From Trichobilharzia regenti (lineage: Eukaryota; Platyhelminthes; Trematoda; Strigeidida; Schistosomatidae): a DNA stretch of 64,000 bases. Of this stretch, positions 47,302-58,900 are shown piece by piece. The position numbers and the translations under genes were made by a program. Numbering within the stretch: position 1 is the stretch's first letter; the number at the start of each line of letters is the position of its first letter. The DNA lies in the NCBI GenBank assembly GCA_944472135.2, contig OX235268.1, positions 8,252,589 through 8,316,588 of the forward strand. Reading direction: 5' to 3'. The notes beneath the pieces were generated by a model, which saw only the letters and a program-made list of their open reading frames with translations, did no database searches and had not been told where the DNA came from.

Positions 47302-48159
47302 TTGAAACGAGGCAAAGCGGCAGGACCCGACGGAATTATTCCGGAGGTGTTTAAATATGGGGGTGACATACTAGTTTGTAGATTAACTGAGGTACTAGGC
47401 AAAGTCTGGGAATCAGAGACAGTGCCATCAGACTGGGGTAAGTCACTTATTATACCGATATTCAAGAAGGGAAACAAGTCCTCGTGTGATAATCATAGGG
47501 GGATCAGCCTAACGAACATAGTCTCTAAAATCCTAGGCTCAGTAATCATGCATAGACTAAGCAGAACTCGGGAGGAACAGACAAGGGAAAATCAAGCAGG
47601 CTTTAGACCAGGTAGAGGGTGCATAGATCATATCTTCACTCTTCGACAGATTCTAGAACATAGACACACTTTTCGGCGTCCAACAATTGTCATATTTCTT
47701 GACTTGAAGGCGGCCTTCGACTCCGTGGATCGAAAGGTACTATGGCAATGTCTGACTGTGAAGGGAGTGCCAAGAAAGTACATTGCACTAATCAAGGCAC
47801 TCTATTCAAACTCACGTAGTCGTGTAAGGGCTTATGGGGAATTGTCATCTGAATTGGTAACAACCAGTGGTGTCCGACAGGGATGTCCACTTTCCCCATT
47901 TCTGTTTAACTTCATCATAGATATGCTAATGGAAGTATCCTTAACTGAACGTAATGACTTAGGAATCGACTTGTTACCAGGGAATAGTCTTATGGACTTA
48001 GAATATGCAGATGACATAGTCCTGTTAGGGGAGGATGCTGACAAAATGCAGAGTCTTCTGAACACCTTGAGCAGCAATCTTCGTATGTTTGGCATGCGAT
48101 TCGCCCCTACAAAATGTAAGATGCTGCTACAGGACTGGACACGTCAACTCCTAACTTAG
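47302..48159 (+). CDS. LINE reverse transcriptase domain
   Basis: An open frame of 285 codons: KRGKAAGPDGIIPEV, IIPIFKKGNKSSCDNHRGIS (RT block), NQAGFRPGRGCIDHIFTLRQ, VIFLDLKAAFDSVDRKVLW (motif A Asp), TSGVRQGCPLSPFLFNFIID (motif B) and LEYADDIVLLGEDADKM (motif C, catalytic YADD, about 48001-48020). All catalytic blocks are intact. It copies element RNA into DNA at the nicked target. The upstream endonuclease is missing (5' truncation), so this copy is not autonomous. Confidence 0.9.
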   Translation: MKRGKAAGPDGIIPEVFKYGGDILVCRLTEVLGKVWESETVPSDWGKSLIIPIFKKGNKSSCDNHRGISLTNIVSKILGSVIMHRLSRTREEQTRENQAGFRPGRGCIDHIFTLRQILEHRHTFRRPTIVIFLDLKAAFDSVDRKVLWQCLTVKGVPRKYIALIKALYSNSRSRVRAYGELSSELVTTSGVRQGCPLSPFLFNFIIDMLMEVSLTERNDLGIDLLPGNSLMDLEYADDIVLLGEDADKMQSLLNTLSSNLRMFGMRFAPTKCKMLLQDWTRQLLT

Positions 48160-48833
48160 TGATAGGGAGTGAAGTGATAGAACATGTTGACCACTTCACC
48201 TATTTGGGAAGTTGTATTAGCACCAACGGACTGATTGGCGATGAAATCTCAGCACGGATCCGAAAAGCTCGAGCTGCTTTCGCTGACTTACACCATCTCT
48301 GGCGTAGGCGTGACATCCGGTTATCAACCAAGGGACGTGTGTACTGCTCATCAGTTCGCTCCGTCCTTCTCTATGGCTCTGAAACATGGCCAATACGCGT
48401 TGAAGACATGAAAAGGTTGACTGCTTTCGATCATAGATGTCTGCGATCTCTGTCTCACGTTAGGTGGTTTAATAAGGTAAGTAATGTTGACGTTAGGCGT
48501 AGAGTGTTGGGCAAAGAGGGAAAATCAATCGACGAGGCTATAAAGTTACATAGACTGAGATGGCTAGGTCACGTGCTGCGCATGCCTAACCACCGCCTCC
48601 CCCGACGGGCATTGCTAGCTGATATAGGTGCAGGTTGGAAAAGAGCCAGTGGTGGCCAAACAAAAACATGGCCTCATCAATCCATGAAATCCTTGACAGT
48701 TAAACTGAGTCAGGTAGGGAGATGCAGACTCCCGGGTTGGGGCCCTCGGGACTCTAGGAATCAATGGCTGGAGACAATAGGTGACATGGCTCAAAATCGT
48801 TGTCAATGGCGCAGATGTATTCAGTCTCTGTAA
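48159..48833 (+). CDS. LINE C-terminal domain after the RT
   Basis: An open frame of 224 codons that continues the RT protein after a one-base frameshift at about 48137. It starts [16 protein letters not shown], then [37 protein letters not shown] and [20 protein letters not shown]. These blocks (YLGS, YGSETW, HRCLR, RWLGHV-RM) are typical of the tail of RTE-related and similar LINE proteins. It ends [11 protein letters not shown] at the TAA. Confidence 0.85.
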   Translation: MIGSEVIEHVDHFTYLGSCISTNGLIGDEISARIRKARAAFADLHHLWRRRDIRLSTKGRVYCSSVRSVLLYGSETWPIRVEDMKRLTAFDHRCLRSLSHVRWFNKVSNVDVRRRVLGKEGKSIDEAIKLHRLRWLGHVLRMPNHRLPRRALLADIGAGWKRASGGQTKTWPHQSMKSLTVKLSQVGRCRLPGWGPRDSRNQWLETIGDMAQNRCQWRRCIQSL

Positions 48834-49510
48834 TCTTTCATATTCCTTTCTACCATTACCCATTCTGTTTCACTCTTATACTTGTCAAACTCTATTGATT
48901 CTCTTCACTCATCTTCTTGTCTACCTCTGTGTGCTATTTGGAACGTGGCAACTCGAACTGCTGCACTTCGGTGCCAAGTTCTATGTTGAATCCAGACAGA
49001 AGTATGGAGTAAAATGTCTTCTAATCATGAATACAACGTGTTTTGTCATTGCAGTGCATTGCATTGGTTAACTGTGTATATATCACACACACGAGAAGCA
49101 ACTGTTCTTATTCCATCAGTATATAATTTCAACTAAATATCTGGAATCGATGTTTCTGTGAATAAGAAGCTGGTTTTAACTAGAAAATTGTTAATTAGGA
49201 CATAAGCAATTCAGTGCGATTAATGCTATCCTTAGAGAGGTTAAACAGAATAACTTTAATAACAAACAATTTAGAATGATGCTTTTTGTTGACATGGAGT
49301 AAATATTTGAAAAATAAGGCCTTTAGAAGATGCAGAAATTTTTCCAAGAATAATATTTACAAATGAAATTTGCAAAACGAAGGTAAACATTTTCATCACT
49401 GATTTCAAGTGATTGATGGTCTATTCAGTATTGAAGATCAAATGTGGTTCTCACAAGCATATTAACAACATGAAGACTGCTCAATCTGTTCACTGCTCAT
49501 TGACGACACT

Positions 49511-49725
49511 GTGCGTCGGTGGCACAGTGGTTAGGACTCTCGCCGACCATGCACATGGCCCGAGCTTCGAGCCCACGCCGACGCACACTTGGTATCTATG
49601 GTCGGCCTGCTAATTTTGGGCTACCGATAACCACGCTGAAAATTCCATACGTGTTCCAAAAATACGGTGTGGAATCAAGCTGTAATCAAAAATAAAATAA
49701 ATAAATTAAATAAATTAAAGTAATC
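49511..49725 (+). mobile_element. tRNA-derived SINE, good full copy
   Basis: Same family as 38110: gtgcgtcggtggcacagtgg head, a B-box-like gcttcgagccc, and the body ending gtggaatcaagctgtaatc, followed by an (A)n(TAAA)n tail. The paralogous site at about 10865 has no SINE. Confidence 0.85.
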
Positions 49726-50060
49726 ACACCATCTCATCACATTCGGGCAGAATAATAAACACTTTAATTTGATTTTGTATTACTGAATTAATTGCGACTT
49801 TCATTTTCGGATTCTTCATTAAATGTTGGCACACCGACTGAAACTGACAACATCAGATATTGAGGATGTGTAGTGGGATTATTTTTATTGAACAGTGTGA
49901 GTCACTGGTATTGAGTAAAGCAAACACAACTTTAAGTATCCGGAAGTCACCAGTGAAATCATAAGGCATATCTATGCACACGATTTATTTTAATTGTCCG
50001 GAGTATATTACCCTGACTCCTGGTAAATTAAGAATTTATCGTAGAAGTGGGATTCATTCA

Positions 50061-51060
50061 AGATCACACAGTGGTCAAGTCGTCAACAGTGGCGTGTCAG
50101 GAAATCTAAAAATATTCAGAAGTCACCACTGGTAGGTATAATCAGACAATTATCTGAGCTCCAATTAGTGGATAGTGACTAGCAGTAGAATCCAGGATGA
50201 GACCGAGTACTTCGATGCAGTCAATCGACGGGAAAATCAAAAAAAAATCCAATTCGACAATTATCTAAGCTCGTTGAAAAATGGCTTGTAAGAGACAAAC
50301 GGTAAGCGAAACAACCCTCAAGTAATACGCCGTTTGCTTTGTCCTGTGAGATGCACAACAGAAACATCATAGGTAACATTTTGAGTGGCAAGCTAGTTAG
50401 CCTGAGAGAGTCTAATTACGCATAGAATCCAACAGCTATATGAAAGAGACGTAGGCATCAATATTCAGTCTTCAAATGAGCTAATAAAAGTCGTCTTTAT
50501 TCTGGACAGGGAAAAAGAGTCGGACTTAATGGAATGGTTCTAGATCACTCAAGGAGGCTGATGATCTATCGTCCAGGTTAGCTGAGGTACTAGGTAATGT
50601 TCGAAAACCAGAGATGGATCTGTTAATGTGGTGTAAATCACTGAATATATCTGTGTGTCAGAAGAGAGACAATTTCTCTTCTGATAATCATGGGGTGATA
50701 TGGATGACTAGTGGATTTGTAATTATGTGTAGCCTAAGCAATGTTTCGGAGGATCAAATCCGTGAAAAATAGTCACTCTTCAAGCTACAACGAGGATACA
50801 TCTGTCATATGTCACCCTTCCGATAGATTCCCAGTATACTTACCAGTTTTCAACACTTCAATATTTCTTGGTCAATATGCGGTATGTAACTCCGTTGGTA
50901 GAAAGGTTCTGTTAGAATGCTTGACAATGATAGCAGAACCAAAAATTTATGTCATCAGAAATGCACTGGGGGTACTGATGCCCACTGATTTTAGAGACAA
51001 AGCGATTGAGATTCTGCTAGAGAACAGTCTTGTTTTCTGACAGTATTCAACTGACATTGT
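50061..51060 (+). mobile_element. Degenerate LINE remnant (RT part), with a nested mini-SINE
   Basis: Ordered similarity to the LINE at 47005: gctgaggtactaggtaatgt, tctgataatcatgggg, gtagaaaggttctgttag and the decayed YADD region (ctgacagtattcaactgaca). No frame survives. The remnant at 11225 is its paralog. Confidence 0.6.
50162..50255 (-). mobile_element. Truncated mini-SINE (Sm-alpha-like ends)
   Basis: A 94-bp insert joining the reversed 3' end of the hammerhead SINE (gactagcagtagaatccagg) to the arm found at 13500 (cagtcaatcgacgggaaaatc) and an A run. It is bounded by a 17-bp duplication with one mismatch (gacaattatctgagctc at 50145-50161, gacaattatctaagctc at 50256-50272). The empty site is at about 11305. 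Confidence 0.75.
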
Positions 51061-51179
51061 CCTTCCAGTGGAACACGAATTGAAGAATCTGTTAAGCTGA
51101 TTATTTACTCATTGGTTGCACCATGAGAGCATCAAGCTTAAACTTTAAAATAGCGGCACTAAGCCTGAAAGTCAACTGG

Positions 51180-51730
51180 TAGTTTAGACAGCATCTATTT
51201 GGATTTGGATAGTGATTGTGAAGCCATACTTTTTCTGGAATATCTGAACACAAAATTTGAGTTTCCAGACTCGGTTAATATTATCTTCTCCTTAGGTAAA
51301 CTAGGTCATAGAAAACAGAGAAGGTATTCATTTCCAACCAAAAAACAATTTATCCTAATAAAATTAGAAGAAAAAGCTTCTCTAACGCAAGCTGACCTAA
51401 ACTCCTATCAGCAACTGTGAGCAGTGGTGGGTGATGAAAGACAGAGACACGGGCAATTCTCCAGCGGTAGGTATCACCAGACATTTACTTAGGCACATTA
51501 AGGAAATGACTTACGAGAGGTAGATAATATGCGAAACAATCTCCCAGAAGAGTTTCAATTAATTTACTTCTTAGATGACATGAAAGTTATGAGACAACAC
51601 TTTGATGAGAAATTCAGGTCTCCTACATTCATTTTTTGTCGGCCTAGCATAAAAAGCTTATCTGAAAGGGATGTAGACATCCATACCGCATTAAATATGT
51701 TCAAACTAAGTTCAATTTTAACGGTTTGAA
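51180..51730 (+). mobile_element. Degenerate LINE remnant (pre-RT part)
   Basis: Two short frames (51199-51420 and 51529-51729) follow the order of the pre-RT region of the LINE at 47042, for example tttgatgagaaattcag against the EHFEGQFN coding. Too decayed for a sure boundary. Confidence 0.45.
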
Positions 51731-51869
51731 AAAATTTGGGCATTGGGTATATGATATACAACACCCCACTCCCCATGAAGTAGCAAAATCAACACAAATG
51801 TGATAAGCTGGTTCACTATGTAAACGCACACTACTTTCATAATTCTACACACTGACAAAATCCAACAAT

Positions 51870-52043
51870 CTACACTTGGTTTTACTATCTTTATCAATTC
51901 GCCAACTTGACAACAAAAAACGACCCAGACTGACGAACGATGATCAAGGATTTTACAACCTACACTTGATTTGGTTACCTTTACCTATTCTTCAACTTGA
52001 CAACCACAAATGACCCCAGATTAACGAACGATGATCAAGTTAG
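51870..52043. repeat. Two tandem copies of a 90-bp repeat
   Basis: Units start at 51870 and 51960 (ctacacttg, then caacttgacaac, then gacgaacgatgatcaag / taacgaacgatgatcaag). They lie in an insert (about 51730-52540) absent from the paralogous region near 11750. The insert has no recognisable coding. Confidence 0.75.
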
Positions 52044-52539
52044 TAAATTTTGTTTTGATATAATAACAGATATAATATTACCTTCGATATTTGGTTTGAA
52101 CGATCTTCATTGTTATTTTGACTTTCAATATGTCCTTTTAAGTTGAAATAAGTCTATATTTTTCTCACCCCTAACTCTTTGTTATATATATGCTGAGTGG
52201 ATTTTGTAAATTCCGGTTTAATAATACTTTGAGAAAGCTATTAGCAGCATTAAATAGCGAAACGTCAGTAAATACAATCTCGTTTTGTTTTTCATTCATT
52301 GGGAAATACAAAAACCTCTATTATAATCCATACTGCATCTTTAGTTGATGATATAACACTTGTCTGGAATCTCAAATGAGACAAATCAATGAAAACTATC
52401 AGAATATGCTGCTCAAGGAGATTAGTGCTGAACATTTGTGTCCGTTATTCAGGTAATATTCTGAATTCTCGTACAGTTCCTTTATAGTGGTGTATAGCGT
52501 TAAAAATTCTAGTTCGTAAGAACGGTACGAGGTTGTCCT

Positions 52540-53737
52540 GTCATAATCGAAATGGTATAAGATCGACTAGTATATTATCGGAAGTGAAAATTCGAAATAT
52601 ATTGCATAGACGGAGCGGTACATGAGAGGAACAATGTATGGTATAACCTGTGTAGATGAATTGAAAGCTTATTGGCGGTCGTGGAGCGAAGTAAGACTGC
52701 TGAAAACAGAATGGAATAGTGATGTACTGCTGAAGCCCTAATTTGTCTCCCGAAACACAACCATGAATAATAATATGAGTAATGAAATTAACAGTTATAA
52801 TGCGTCGGTAACGAATCAATGGACTAATAAGGACCAATTCACGTTTGTCTTGGAATTTATTTATCTTTTTTTAAAAGTGTTTTGAATACCTTCCTTTTTC
52901 TCCAATTAACAACATATTTGAGAAATAAAACTACAAATGGATATCTAAATTCTACATTTGTCAAGAATATTACTCTGCTGAGGATGTTCCGTGCTTCAAC
53001 TGTTCGAGCACTGCACTTTACAGGAAAGCAATATCCCTCATTCCACATTTAGTGTTGAATCACCAATTGTAAAAAAACTTTAAGTGAACATTTGCTGATT
53101 TTCTGAGGAAATCGATGACCTAAGTGTTCAACAATGGTGTATACATATAAAGGTTCCAGATGGTTAGGCTTCTAAAACTCATTGTCAAGTACGGTTAATA
53201 ATCACGAAACGAAATTTTTGATTACTGAAAATGTTCCGGACAACATTTTAGAAGCTCGTATCCGTGTAAGACACTGTTTCAAAGCAATAGCGAGTTAGAA
53301 CTCTTATCAAAATTGAAAACAAGCAGCATATAAGAATACAAGAAGGTATAAATACAGTTCACATGGTTTCAATCTCACACTTTGAATCCCAATTCGTCAC
53401 TTTTAATTCCAGCGGCAGTTCAAGACTTGCTGTGAAATATCAAATGACAGTATCCTCAGTGTATATCCAACCTGTTATCTGATGAAGATTTATTACGTAA
53501 TATCACTGTTGGATAGTTCAGCTTTAAAACATTTTAAAGCTAATCCTTCTAGTCCAATCACTTAACAATCAGCATTGGGCGATAGCCACTGTAGATGAAA
53601 GTCTGCAGCACCGGGTTTCGATGACGCACATGCGAAGCTACTATAAAAACAAGGTTTGTAGATTTTCTCTATTGACTTTAGTGTAAACAAGGCCTGAATT
53701 GCTCTGTTTATCCCTTCCTATCTGATTTCAATGCACT
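52540..53737. other. Spacer paralogous to 11750-12700, no gene seen
   Basis: Collinear with the flank upstream of gene 1 (for example gaaagcttattggcggtcg, gaagattt, caccgggtttcgatgacgcac). Open frames here are short and not conserved between the copies. Confidence 0.5.
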
Positions 53738-53748
53738 CAGAGCACTTT

Positions 53749-55465
53749 GATCAACACAAGCGAAACCTATAAAAGACAGCCAAGGGAACCCAACCACCAA
53801 AGAAGGAAAACAGATTGGACAGCGGGCGGATCACCTCAAAGGACTTTTGAACCGACCATCACCTGCAACACGTCCAGAAATACCAAAAACAGCGCGCACA
53901 CAACTGCAAGTTGACACCAATCCTCTAGCGAGAGCTGAAGTCTTGAACGCAATCAAGCTTCTGAAAGCTGGAAAAGCAGGCGGACCAGATGGAATACTCC
54001 CTGAAGCACTAAAAGCGGACCCAGAGACTACAGGAGACATGCTTACTGACTCCATTATTGCAAAAGGTCTGGAAGGAGGGAAAGGTGACTACTGACAGGA
54101 AGAAAGGCTACCTCGTGAACTATTAGAGGAGGGCGGCTAAGGACTCTGCAAGAACTGGCGAGGAATCATGCTCCTTTCGACGCCAAGTAAAATTCTGAGT
54201 CGCATCATCCTGGAGAGATTGAAGGACGCACTCCAGACAGAACTCCGACCAGAACAAGCTGGATTCAGGAAAGGCAAATCATGTACTGATCAGATTGCAA
54301 CTCTACGCATCATCATCGAACAAAGCATGGAATAGCAAACAAACCTCTACCTCAATTTCATAGACTTTGAGAAGACCTTCGACTGCGTTGATCGTGAAGT
54401 AATTTGGAAACTACTGGAGTACTACGGCGTACCCCAAATTTTCATCGACGTCATTCAACAGCTGTACGACAACGGCGCATGTCAAGTGATCCACAACGGA
54501 AAACCCAGCAAGGCGTTTGGAGTAAACACAGTAGTCAGACAAGAGCGTTTATTATCATCAATGATATTCCTAATTGTGGTGGACTGGATTATGCGCCAGA
54601 CAGCGATTGGGAAACGAGAAGACAGAAATATCCTTTACATGGATTTCGCGGATGATATATGTTTGAATTCAGACAAAATTGAAGACTTACAAGCGAAACC
54701 CGACAAACTGGTCGAAGAAGCAGCCGGTGAAGACAGGACTCCAGGTAAACATAGACAAGATGGAGGTGATGAAAAAAATCAACCAAATACGACAGCAGCA
54801 ACATCCAGCGTCAACCACCATCAACGGGGGGAATTTGAAAGAGATTACTTCATTCACTTATCTAGGGAGCATTGTCTCAACTACAGCCGGCCGGAACGGA
54901 CAAGAATGTCAAATTGAGCGAGAATCAGGAAGGCGAGAAGCACATTCATCAACCTGAAATCAATCTGGAAATCTTCGTCACTCACCATCAACAACAAAAT
55001 TCGGTCGGATTTTCACTACAAACGTCAAGTCAGTCAGTTCTTCTATACGGATCAGAAACTTGGTGGGTGGGTCACAAAGAATATTTCAACCAGACCTTCA
55101 TTAACAACTGCTTTCGCTCTATACTGAAGATCAAATGGCTGTGCCGGAAAGAATCTCCAACAAGGAACTATGAGAACAAACAAAGTAAGAACCGATCGCC
55201 CAACAAATATGCAGGAGAAAGTGGAGATGGATCGCTGAGGAGACCGCTTGGTGACATCGCGCGTCAAGTCCTTAAGTTGAACGGGAAAGGCAAGTGGCGT
55301 GTGGGACGTTCAAGGGTGAAATGGATGAGATCGTGTGAAGAGGAGTTGAAAAAATATGGACTAACATGGATGCAGGTGAAATGTACAGCAAAAGACAGAA
55401 GCAAATGGAGACGTGCAGTCGAAGCCCTATGTTCCACTAGGAACACAAGGGAGCAATAATAATCA
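53749..55465 (+). mobile_element. RTE-type LINE, 5'-truncated (1.7 kb) with TSD
   Basis: A plus-strand copy starting in the linker and running to the 3' end with an aataataat tail, bounded by an 11-bp duplication cagagcacttt (53738-53748, 55466-55476). It encodes, in broken frames, LNAIKLLKAGKAGGPDGILP, FEKTFDCVDREVIWKLLEYY, YMDFADDICLNS, TYLGSIVSTTAG and the basic tail ending RNTREQ. In-frame stops (for example TAG near 54334) and frameshifts make it inactive. Confidence 0.9.
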
Positions 55466-55889
55466 CAGAGCACTTTAGTCTACCTAATGATATGAGTAAA
55501 ATGTGAATTCTTCTTCTATGCAGGAACGTAGATTTGTGTGCAACCACCTAGTGGCTGTATTATTTCATCGCCACTCGTTAAAATATAAACATGGAAAACA
55601 CACTTTTTGTAGCGGATGTGACGCAAAAATAACAGACTGGCGCATATTTGTTGACAAATAAATCTTGGTCAAAGTGATTAGTCTACCAAGACATCTCAAA
55701 TCATGTGGTCAAACCCATTGAAGTTCAGATTATGGGGTATACTTTAAACATTTCATTAAACAGATCACTTCCAGTTGAATAAACATCGTCGAAATGATGA
55801 CGTAATCTAAAACACTGATCACCAATTAAGGGTGGTAAGTACATAATTCGTCATAAAGAAAAAAACAACGATGGTTATACAGACATGTA

Positions 55890-55897
55890 ATGCAAAC
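55890..55897 (+). promoter_or_regulatory. Conserved ATGCAAAC octamer upstream of gene 4
   Basis: It lies 104 bases before the ATG at 55994, in the block shared by all first exons (cagacatgtaatgcaaac, acaccacattacacc). Confidence 0.3.
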
Positions 55898-55993
55898 TTA
55901 CACCACATTACACCACACATTTCAATGAGAACGTAGTCATTTTTTTTGGTTTTCATTCACACTCAAAGAAAACCAAACAAGCACCTCGAAGTG

Positions 55994-58900
55994 ATGGGAT
56001 TCAGAATTTCACCACTTAGGTTTGTTACTATATTATTAACACTTCTATTGAATGAAGTCAGCGGTAAGTCTGACAAGCGTAGTGAATTTGTATTATGGTC
56101 ATACTCTGTAAATACTATTCTCACTGTCATCACTCTCTACTATGCATCACTAGTTAATTATGTAGTCACTAGCAAAGCCATCACATGGTGTATGAAGTAA
56201 TTGTGAACGGGGATGAACTACCGTAGAAACGGTGAAATATCACAGGGATTATCAAGCAAAGTAACTTCACGTAGAGTAATTTTCCGTAGCTGATGTTTAT
56301 TCATGCTGATAATATCTAACATCATTCGATAAGTTCTGTGGGGATCAACCAGTGACATTCTTTATAAATTTGGGAAGGGGAAGAATAGACATTTGTGTAC
56401 AATAAACTAGATCCACGTTTGTCAGTGAAGATTGAAGCAGCCCTCCCTTCAGTGAGTTTACTAATCCTCGGCGCAGATTTGTTTAAGTATGAAATGTACG
56501 ACAACGTTGTTATTCTGAACAGAAATGAAGCCATCAGTTAACGTCGAAGAAGAAGGAGCTCTTTGCTTTTGACTTGATACATTCGTCTGAAAAACGTCTA
56601 ACAAGATTATAAAAATAGTTATAACATTATACTTATACTTATACTTTAGTCAAAATATAACACAAATACCTCTAACTATCAAATGTGAGAATTTAAACTG
56701 AACTGGATAATAACTGATGAAAAAACGAGTGAGGTAAATGGCTGTGTTGACAGTGATTGAAATGGAGTCAGGCCTTCCCACAATAACTTTCTTCTAAAGC
56801 AGAGAATTACTAGGCACTCTGAACGATGATTGACTGACGAAGGCAAAAGCAACTCAGATATTTGCAAGTGCAAATATTCACATTTGCATTCCTCACATGC
56901 TCAGGAATATCGATCGAGGCGTCAATTCATTCATACCTTCCTGCATTCTCTCGCTTATTTTCCAGGTCAGGATGGAGGTAAGTGAATCCTTTGAAAATTT
57001 TGACAAGCATAATTTATCAAACAAACTGACAGCAGGTGGCAAAACACCTACTTGCTGGGATTTATGCATTTCAGAAGTACCCACTTTACCAGTCAGATAG
57101 AACGTTGCACTAGTGAATTGAATACACCTATGATTACTATCGAATTTAATTCCTTATTAGTTTGTTTCTCATTCAGTCAATGGGGATTTTAGTAATTGCT
57201 TGTGTTTCAACACTCTACTTGAATTCAGCGAAAATTCGAAATCTCACCTGTGTTGTGAGGTCTGAAACTCAAGTCACCGCTTCATATCAGATCAATTTAT
57301 TCTACGAAGCACACAGCACTACAGTAATAATAATAAAATCACCTTATCCTACACTTACAATAACACAAGAGAATGTGGCATGATAGAAGGTGACAGAGAT
57401 GATGGCCACTGCATTCTTCTAACGAATCAACACAAAAATAGGAAGGAAAACTGACGGAACACTCATCGTGTAATTCAACACAGGAGGGGGCGATGCTGTG
57501 TTAAGCAAGTTGAGAAGTTCTGTGTATACATTTATGCGATTTTGTGCAATAAAGTGTCATCCATTTATCAGTTCTTTATCAACCCATGTTATTTAAAATA
57601 ATCCTATGTATTAGGGGAATTCATTCGAATATAGTGTCCACATTTAAAATTTGTATTGATATTTTCACATTTTTTCGGACATGTACGATTTCATGTCGTT
57701 CATCATTGCATAACGCCTCATTTATTGTTGGAAGCAATATAGAACACACTGAATAATATTTTAACCATCGTTTCATTTCACGCTGTGATTCTTATCGAGA
57801 ATTTCATTCCGTTGTTCCATTATTCTGTTTACAGTTGTCTTTGATTTGAAGTAAGTACAACAAGAGTTACTTTTTAAATGTTTTCTCCGTGAAAATGCAT
57901 CAGTTTATTCAGAACGTGGCTCATTAATACGAAAACTAGATAAGTCTCAGGTTAATTCTAAACTATAAAAACGTATCCCTGTGAATGACTTGGAATGAGT
58001 CCACATTTATGTCCTTTATTCCAAAGAGTGGAACTAAATTTAGGCTGATTTTTCAAAGAGAAATTCATCAAATTCTTCGAACTAATAATTCTACCAGCTT
58101 ACAATGAGTGATATGCTCTAAACCAATGTGAGCTGTTTACCATGTCATTATGTGAATGAGTGGCATCCATTTGTACATTCTATCACTGCAGATATCTATT
58201 GTACATTCTGAGTTCTTAGATTTCTGTTTAGGAATTATACTGACAACTGAGCAACGTCAAGGGAAAATATGGATTCCTTACTTTAAAGACATTTCTGAAG
58301 CTGTGCTAAAACATTTAGTAGATCTCTCTCACCTGTGGTCAGGGTTTCTGAAATGCGCATTAACGGATCAGTGAACCACTTCTGCAATAATTTTGATTCT
58401 TTTTTATGCAAGTCTTGATAAAACTTATTCAAGACTTACCAAAATAACCGCGGGTATTCTAAGTCAACCAACCGGTCACTCTTGACATAGACTTTAAATT
58501 GGTTAACGTTCATACAAACACCTTAATTAAAACAATTTCTATGACCATATTCTTTCACTTTTATTCAAATCTGCATCGGTAGAATTCATAAATAGATAGG
58601 CAAACTAAATCCTGCTTTCCGGTAGAAATAATAAATGTACATATGGTAATCTGATGGTTATTAATTCCTCTGACTACTCCTTGAATGCAAGTAATAAATT
58701 TCAGAAATGTTAAAGTGAGGACACGTAGAACAACAAAACATTAATGGTCAATATCATGCCACCTTGCGAAAATTCTATAACGGACAGCTTCAATATTGGA
58801 TAAAATGTTCGATTTTGTCTCCAGATGACAAATGACATATCTGCCTTCACGTACAATTTTCTGACAAAATCCACAGACAATGCGTATTACTTTTCAGCAC

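Larger units (their letters stand above)
47005..48990 (+). mobile_element. Non-LTR retrotransposon, 5'-truncated, second family
   Basis: A LINE distinct from the RTE above. It has the region before the RT, the complete RT core and the C-terminal domain, then a pyrimidine-rich 3' UTR (48834-48990). It interrupts sequence that is continuous at about 10370-10390 (aaatatgaag|taaaatgtcttctaatc), with a duplicated gtatg(a/g)agt at both ends as the likely target duplication. Frameshifts near 47260 and 48137 disable it, but it is far better preserved than the related remnants at 11225 and 50061. Confidence 0.85.
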
